From the NCBI GenBank assembly GCA_028015205.1, contig CM051520.1:64736694-64800693 (forward strand): a stretch of 64,000 bases of DNA, written 5' to 3'. The notes beneath the pieces were generated by a model, which was not told where the DNA came from, searched no databases, and saw only the letters and a program-made list of their open reading frames with translations. Within the stretch, counting starts at the first letter, position 1, and each line of letters begins with the position of its first letter. Both the position numbers and the translations under genes were made by a program. Positions 60,566 through 64,000 of this stretch are shown here, piece after piece. This DNA comes from Mytilisepta virgata (taxonomy: Eukaryota; Mollusca; Bivalvia; Mytilida; Mytilidae).

Positions 60566-62215
60566 CAGTGTTCTCCCCAGAAAATTCTGAAGGCGCAAAA
60601 ATCATAGCGCGCAAACGACATTTTTTATTGAAATAAACTTAGCGCGAATATTGTGTATATAAAAAACATGTATTGACAAACAGAAAATATTTTTTCTGTG
60701 TATTGAAATGTTTATAACTAAATGAATAGTATTATACAATATGTATACATAGAGGTAAGGAAGGGAACAATATAAAATAAATCAGTTAAATATTCTTGTA
60801 TTTTTATGTGCCTGCAATCTTCATGTCTATCTTTTAATTTTCCCTTTATAGAAATGATCATCAGGGCATTTGTTATTTTGGATAGTATCCTGGTTAAATG
60901 TGTGAACAATCCCTTTATCAAATGCTTGGAACTCTCCTTGTTTGAATGCAAAACTGAAAAAAAAATCCCCCCCCCCAGGGGTGATTTTAGTCAGTTATTT
61001 AAAACTGTCAAATTTTGTCCAACAGAACCTGCCAGAAAATTAAATTTTTGCACACCTAATCCCCCTATTTCAGTTATTGCTTCTGCTCATTAAAATCATC
61101 CCTGTCCCCCTCCAATTAAACATTTAAATCCTTTTTTATTCATTGCGACTACAACATTTTTGAATGTGAAGAATGGTTCTGCGTCTTGTATTTAGAATCC
61201 AGTTTTCCTCACTTGTCACAAATGCCAAGACAAAATAATTCGCAAATATTCCATGATCTTCTATGTTTAAAAAAAACCGGATTTTCATGATGGGTGAATT
61301 TTATCAACTTGTGTTCACGTATAAACAACGGCAGGACTTTTCCTGTCAAATGTCAACATATGTTTTAATCTTTGAAATTATTTTATTCTGGATGACAGTA
61401 TGTGTAACGGTTTATTTTTTCCGGTGTGAAATTATTTCCGAACTCGTATATTAATACACTTCTGACGGAATAAAGTTGAAAATATTTCATTATATAAAAA
61501 TTAAGATTGCTATAAAATATTATCTGATTCATATTTTACACAAGATCATCATTTGACGGTCGGAAAATATTTCACAGATATATGAATATCACAGCCGGAA
61601 TAAATTATCTCTTACACATGCAGATATTTAGGTACGATTGCGTGTTTATTTACAGTCCTTCCAATCGTTTTGACATGTAAAAGGGTGATTTCCCATTTCC
61701 CATCGCTTGTATATATTTTTGACAACAGCCATTCACGATCTTTTTATTTCTTAATCCCAAAAACTTACACAACCGCAATTATTTCATAAAATCCATATTT
61801 TCTAGAAGTAAACACGTTTTTTTGCACGCTTTTTTTGTATTTAAAACAGTCTGTATAAAAATAGAAATGTAAAGGTCAAATGTCGTTACTTCCAACCAAT
61901 AGAAAATGTCGATCTATTTTTACTTCAGTGGAAATACACATCTTGATTTTCATATTTCGGCTATCCATAATAGATAATTACCGATTCTACAATTTCTATT
62001 GACAAGTAAATTTAAATATCTATTTATTACAATGCAAGCACACGTGCTTGAATGTTGTCGAAAACTTCTTTATTGCAAATTGACTTTTAATTACGATGAC
62101 GCTGCGGTGTTACTAATCAAGGCGCTGCGGTCATTGAAGGCGCTGCGGTGAATGACAACTTCAGAGGGAAGGCGCTGCGGGATCGCAGCGCCATATGGGG
62201 CTGGGGAGAACGCTG
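60566..62215. mobile_element. DNA element with CAGTGTTCTCCCCAG ends
   Basis: Terminal inverted repeats CAGTGTTCTCCCCAG / CTGGGGAGAACGCTG, flanked by GTATG at 60561-60565 and 62216-62220. 1650 bp. Near the right end GGCGCTGCGG or close variants recur at about 62100, 62120, 62140 and 62170, with GCGC words near the left end too; subterminal repeats of this kind often bind transposase. No transposase frame found, so nonautonomous. Its ends share CAG-GTTCTC with 38072-38861. Confidence 0.83.
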
Positions 62216-62540
62216 GTATGGGTAATTGGGTATGCTCCAAGAAAGATCCGAGTTATCCGAATTTGGGACGAGTTGTCCGATGATATGGTCAGAGTGGTCC
62301 ACTGACCGATTTGTCCTGTTATCTTATAAACAATTGTAAATTTTTTGTTTTCTTGGACGACTCGACAAAGCTAATTAACCAACAAAAAATTGTCTTATAA
62401 TTCTAATGCTAAAAATCCATTCTGCGAACTGATGTTTACTTCATGGTTATTGCAGCTGTAACGGGGCTTCCCTCATGTACGATTGATGTTATAGAACCGT
62501 AATAGGTTTATAACCACACTCCATTAGCTGCGCTAGTGTA

Positions 62541-62614
62541 GTACTCCTTTAGCTCAGTTGGTAGAGTGGTGGACTACTGAACCAAAGGTTCCGGGTTCGA
62601 TCCCAGGTTGGTGT
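62541..62614 (+). ncRNA. tRNA-like sequence in left LTR (Pol III A and B boxes)
   Basis: A box TAGCTCAGTTGG at 62550-62561 and B box GGTTCGATCCC at 62594-62604 match Pol III internal promoter consensus with normal tRNA spacing; the D arm GCTC/GAGT pairs. The acceptor and anticodon stems pair poorly, so I do not call a functional tRNA or an anticodon. Confidence 0.6.
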
Positions 62615-62849
62615 GGTGGGTAATTTTTGAAGACAAATCATGCTCTACTGTTACATTGGCGCCCAACTAAAAAACCCATGATTGTCAATAAGGGCTAGTT
62701 GGCAAATGGGTTGAAGTTGGATATCGTCATCGTAGGACGATGACTCTTGAGGTGGGGGAAGTGTTACAGGGCTTCCCTCATGTACAATTGATGATAAAGA
62801 ACCATAATAGGTTTATAACCACGTACCCTCCATTAGCTGCGCTAGTAGA

Positions 62850-62929
62850 GTACTCCATTAGCTCAGCTGGTAGAGCACCGCAGTGAACTACTGAACAAAA
62901 GGTTCCATGTTCGATCCCAGGTTGGTGCG
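62850..62929 (+). ncRNA. tRNA-like sequence in right LTR
   Basis: A box TAGCTCAGCTGG at 62859-62870 and B box TGTTCGATCCC at 62908-62918. The D arm GCTC/GAGC pairs. About six extra bases lie between the boxes compared with the left LTR. A degenerate tRNA relative rather than a working tRNA gene. Confidence 0.55.
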
Positions 62930-62969
62930 GTAGGTAATTTTGGGAGACAAATCATGCTCTACTGTTACA

Positions 62970-63147
62970 CAGCCATATTGAATAGGGGGCAGATTTTTTG
63001 GATGGAGGGGGATAGTAATAAATTATAAAATACAGGAAAACGTATGCATGTTTCCAAGCAACTGTTTTCCTTCAATGATGTTTTTCCGTGTTTTTCAAAG
63101 CATTTTCACCTCCATTGCGAAAATCTGTCCCCTATTGAATATGGCTG
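62970..63147. mobile_element. Palindromic MITE bordering the TRIM
   Basis: 39-bp inverted repeats, left CAGCCATATTGAATAGGGGG then CAGATTTT, right the inverse ending AATATGGCTG. Its first four bases are the TRIM's target duplication CAGC, so the TRIM seems to have landed at the very edge of this MITE. Confidence 0.75.
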
Positions 63148-63207
63148 CATATAACCGTGAAAGGGCATAAATTCCGCAAACTGTGGTTTCCAGACAGTAA
63201 ATAAAGA

Positions 63208-63230
63208 AATGCCACACACACACACGCACA
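63208..63230. repeat. CA microsatellite
   Basis: A short ACACAC run with two CACG interruptions. Confidence 0.8.
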
Positions 63231-63584
63231 CGCGTGTTTCTGTGACAGCTCTCGATCTTACCATACCAACTATCTTAATTTCTAACCTGTCAAAAGGTGT
63301 TTTAAGGTCGTTTGTTTATCATGTTACATGTATCAGGTCAAAAACAAATTTCTTCTACTTTCGTTTTCATGTAGATTTGAATTCTAAATTGAGTAGGTCA
63401 GTCCCGAGCTGGATGTTTTTATAAATCCTTTTCAATAGAATAACAATCAAGGGTCCACAAGGGGCATGCCAAAATATTATAACAATTATGATCAAGTAAA
63501 TAAATGAAACATATTAAATCAATATAACGTATATAACGTTAAACAGAAATATATCAAAATGACATGACGAATGCCAGACAATTC

Positions 63585-63775
63585 GCCCCACTTCAAACTC
63601 GCCCACACCAACTCGCACTAATTTTTCACAAATTCGCCCCAACTTGGAAAATATTAGTCACCAACTCGCCCCAACTTGGAAAATATTAGACACCAACTCG
63701 CACCAACTTGTGAAAATAATAGTTATAAACTCGCCCCAACTTTGAAAATCATGGTTTTAAACTCCCTCCAGCTGT
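63585..63775. repeat. Minisatellite, about 33-bp unit
   Basis: Five to six units built on CAACTCGCCCCAACTTGGAA then AATATTAG. The outer units are diverged. Confidence 0.8.
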
Positions 63776-64000
63776 GAATTTCATAGCTAATTTTATCTTT
63801 ACCTGGCACTGAACTGTTAGTATATATCTGAAATAGCATCTTTGGGGACTACTATTTCAAGAAACGAAACAACACAAACAAACAAACAAACAAATATTTT
63901 ATAATCAATCAAGACGCCCCTAAAGGAGCAGAATAATTAAAATAAATTTAGATACAATGATTTCAATGATTACAATGATTTTGTTATAAAGAATTTATAT

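Larger units (their letters stand above)
62457..62969 (+). mobile_element. Miniature LTR retrotransposon (TRIM) with tRNA-like sequence in each LTR
   Basis: Two direct terminal repeats, 62457-62655 (199 bp) and 62762-62969 (208 bp), both starting TGT and ending TACTGTTACA. One base after the left LTR is a primer-binding site TGGCGCCCAAC (62657-62667). Directly before the right LTR is a purine tract GAGGTGGGGGAAG (62749-62761). CAGC is duplicated at 62453-62456 and 62970-62973. The internal region is only 106 bp and non-coding, so mobility must depend on another element's proteins. Each LTR contains tRNA-like A and B boxes. Confidence 0.87.

Noticed and set aside
62541..62929. Two functional tRNA genes
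   Set aside because: A and B boxes are good, but acceptor and anticodon stems do not pair, and the copies lie within LTR-like direct repeats.

Overview
The window is nuclear DNA of a metazoan: AT-rich, short coding exons with GT/AG introns, and many nested interspersed repeats. The repeat families (elements with tandem cores and a CGT microsatellite, tRNA-derived SINEs ending in GTTAAAC plus a short repeat tail, small elements with TTAA, TA or TAA target duplications) suggest a bivalve mollusc, probably a mussel. That assignment is inference from sequence style, not a database match.

Three protein-coding genes can be assembled by hand with matching splice phases. (1) At the left edge, plus strand, lie the last six coding exons (94-9930) of a calpain-15/SOLH-like protease; its upstream exons are outside the window. 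(2) On the minus strand, 55677 down to 35946, is a complete second calpain-15/SOLH-like gene: 12 coding exons, 1134 codons, five RanBP2-type zinc fingers, and an intact Cys618-His780-Asn801 triad. The two genes point tail to tail. The first five exons they share in the window have identical lengths (162, 159, 188, 155 and 176 bp), and the terminal exons differ by one codon (178 and 181 bp), so they are paralogues. (3) Between them, minus strand 29744-25346, is a three-exon gene for a 508-residue protein that joins two B-box zinc fingers, a coiled coil and an AIG1/GIMAP-type GTPase domain, an unusual fusion.

Both calpain paralogues carry, next to the same exon, a tandem array of about 121-bp copies of that exon's 3' part plus its splice donor: four copies in the plus gene and seven in the minus gene, the latter interrupted by a transposon.

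The rest is mostly mobile DNA. Three copies of a roughly 2-2.5 kb element (A1-A3) carry one, two or three exact 261-bp core units. A second family (B1-B9) ends in a hairpin followed by CTAA. Clean insertions with target duplications include two elements with TAA duplications (32019-32648 and 59442-60257), two with TTAA duplications (33171-33370 and 39746-40133), a TA-flanked MITE (571-777), two CAG-GTTCTC elements (38072-38861 and 60566-62215), two SINE insertions (20594 and 57634) and a LINE fragment (56698-57590). At 62457-62969 there is a 513-bp miniature LTR retrotransposon with PBS, PPT and a 4-bp target duplication. Each of its LTRs contains a tRNA-like sequence with Pol III A and B boxes. 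This is one of the most interesting objects in the window.

Stretches not listed as genes or repeats are AT-rich intron or intergenic sequence in which I see no supported feature.
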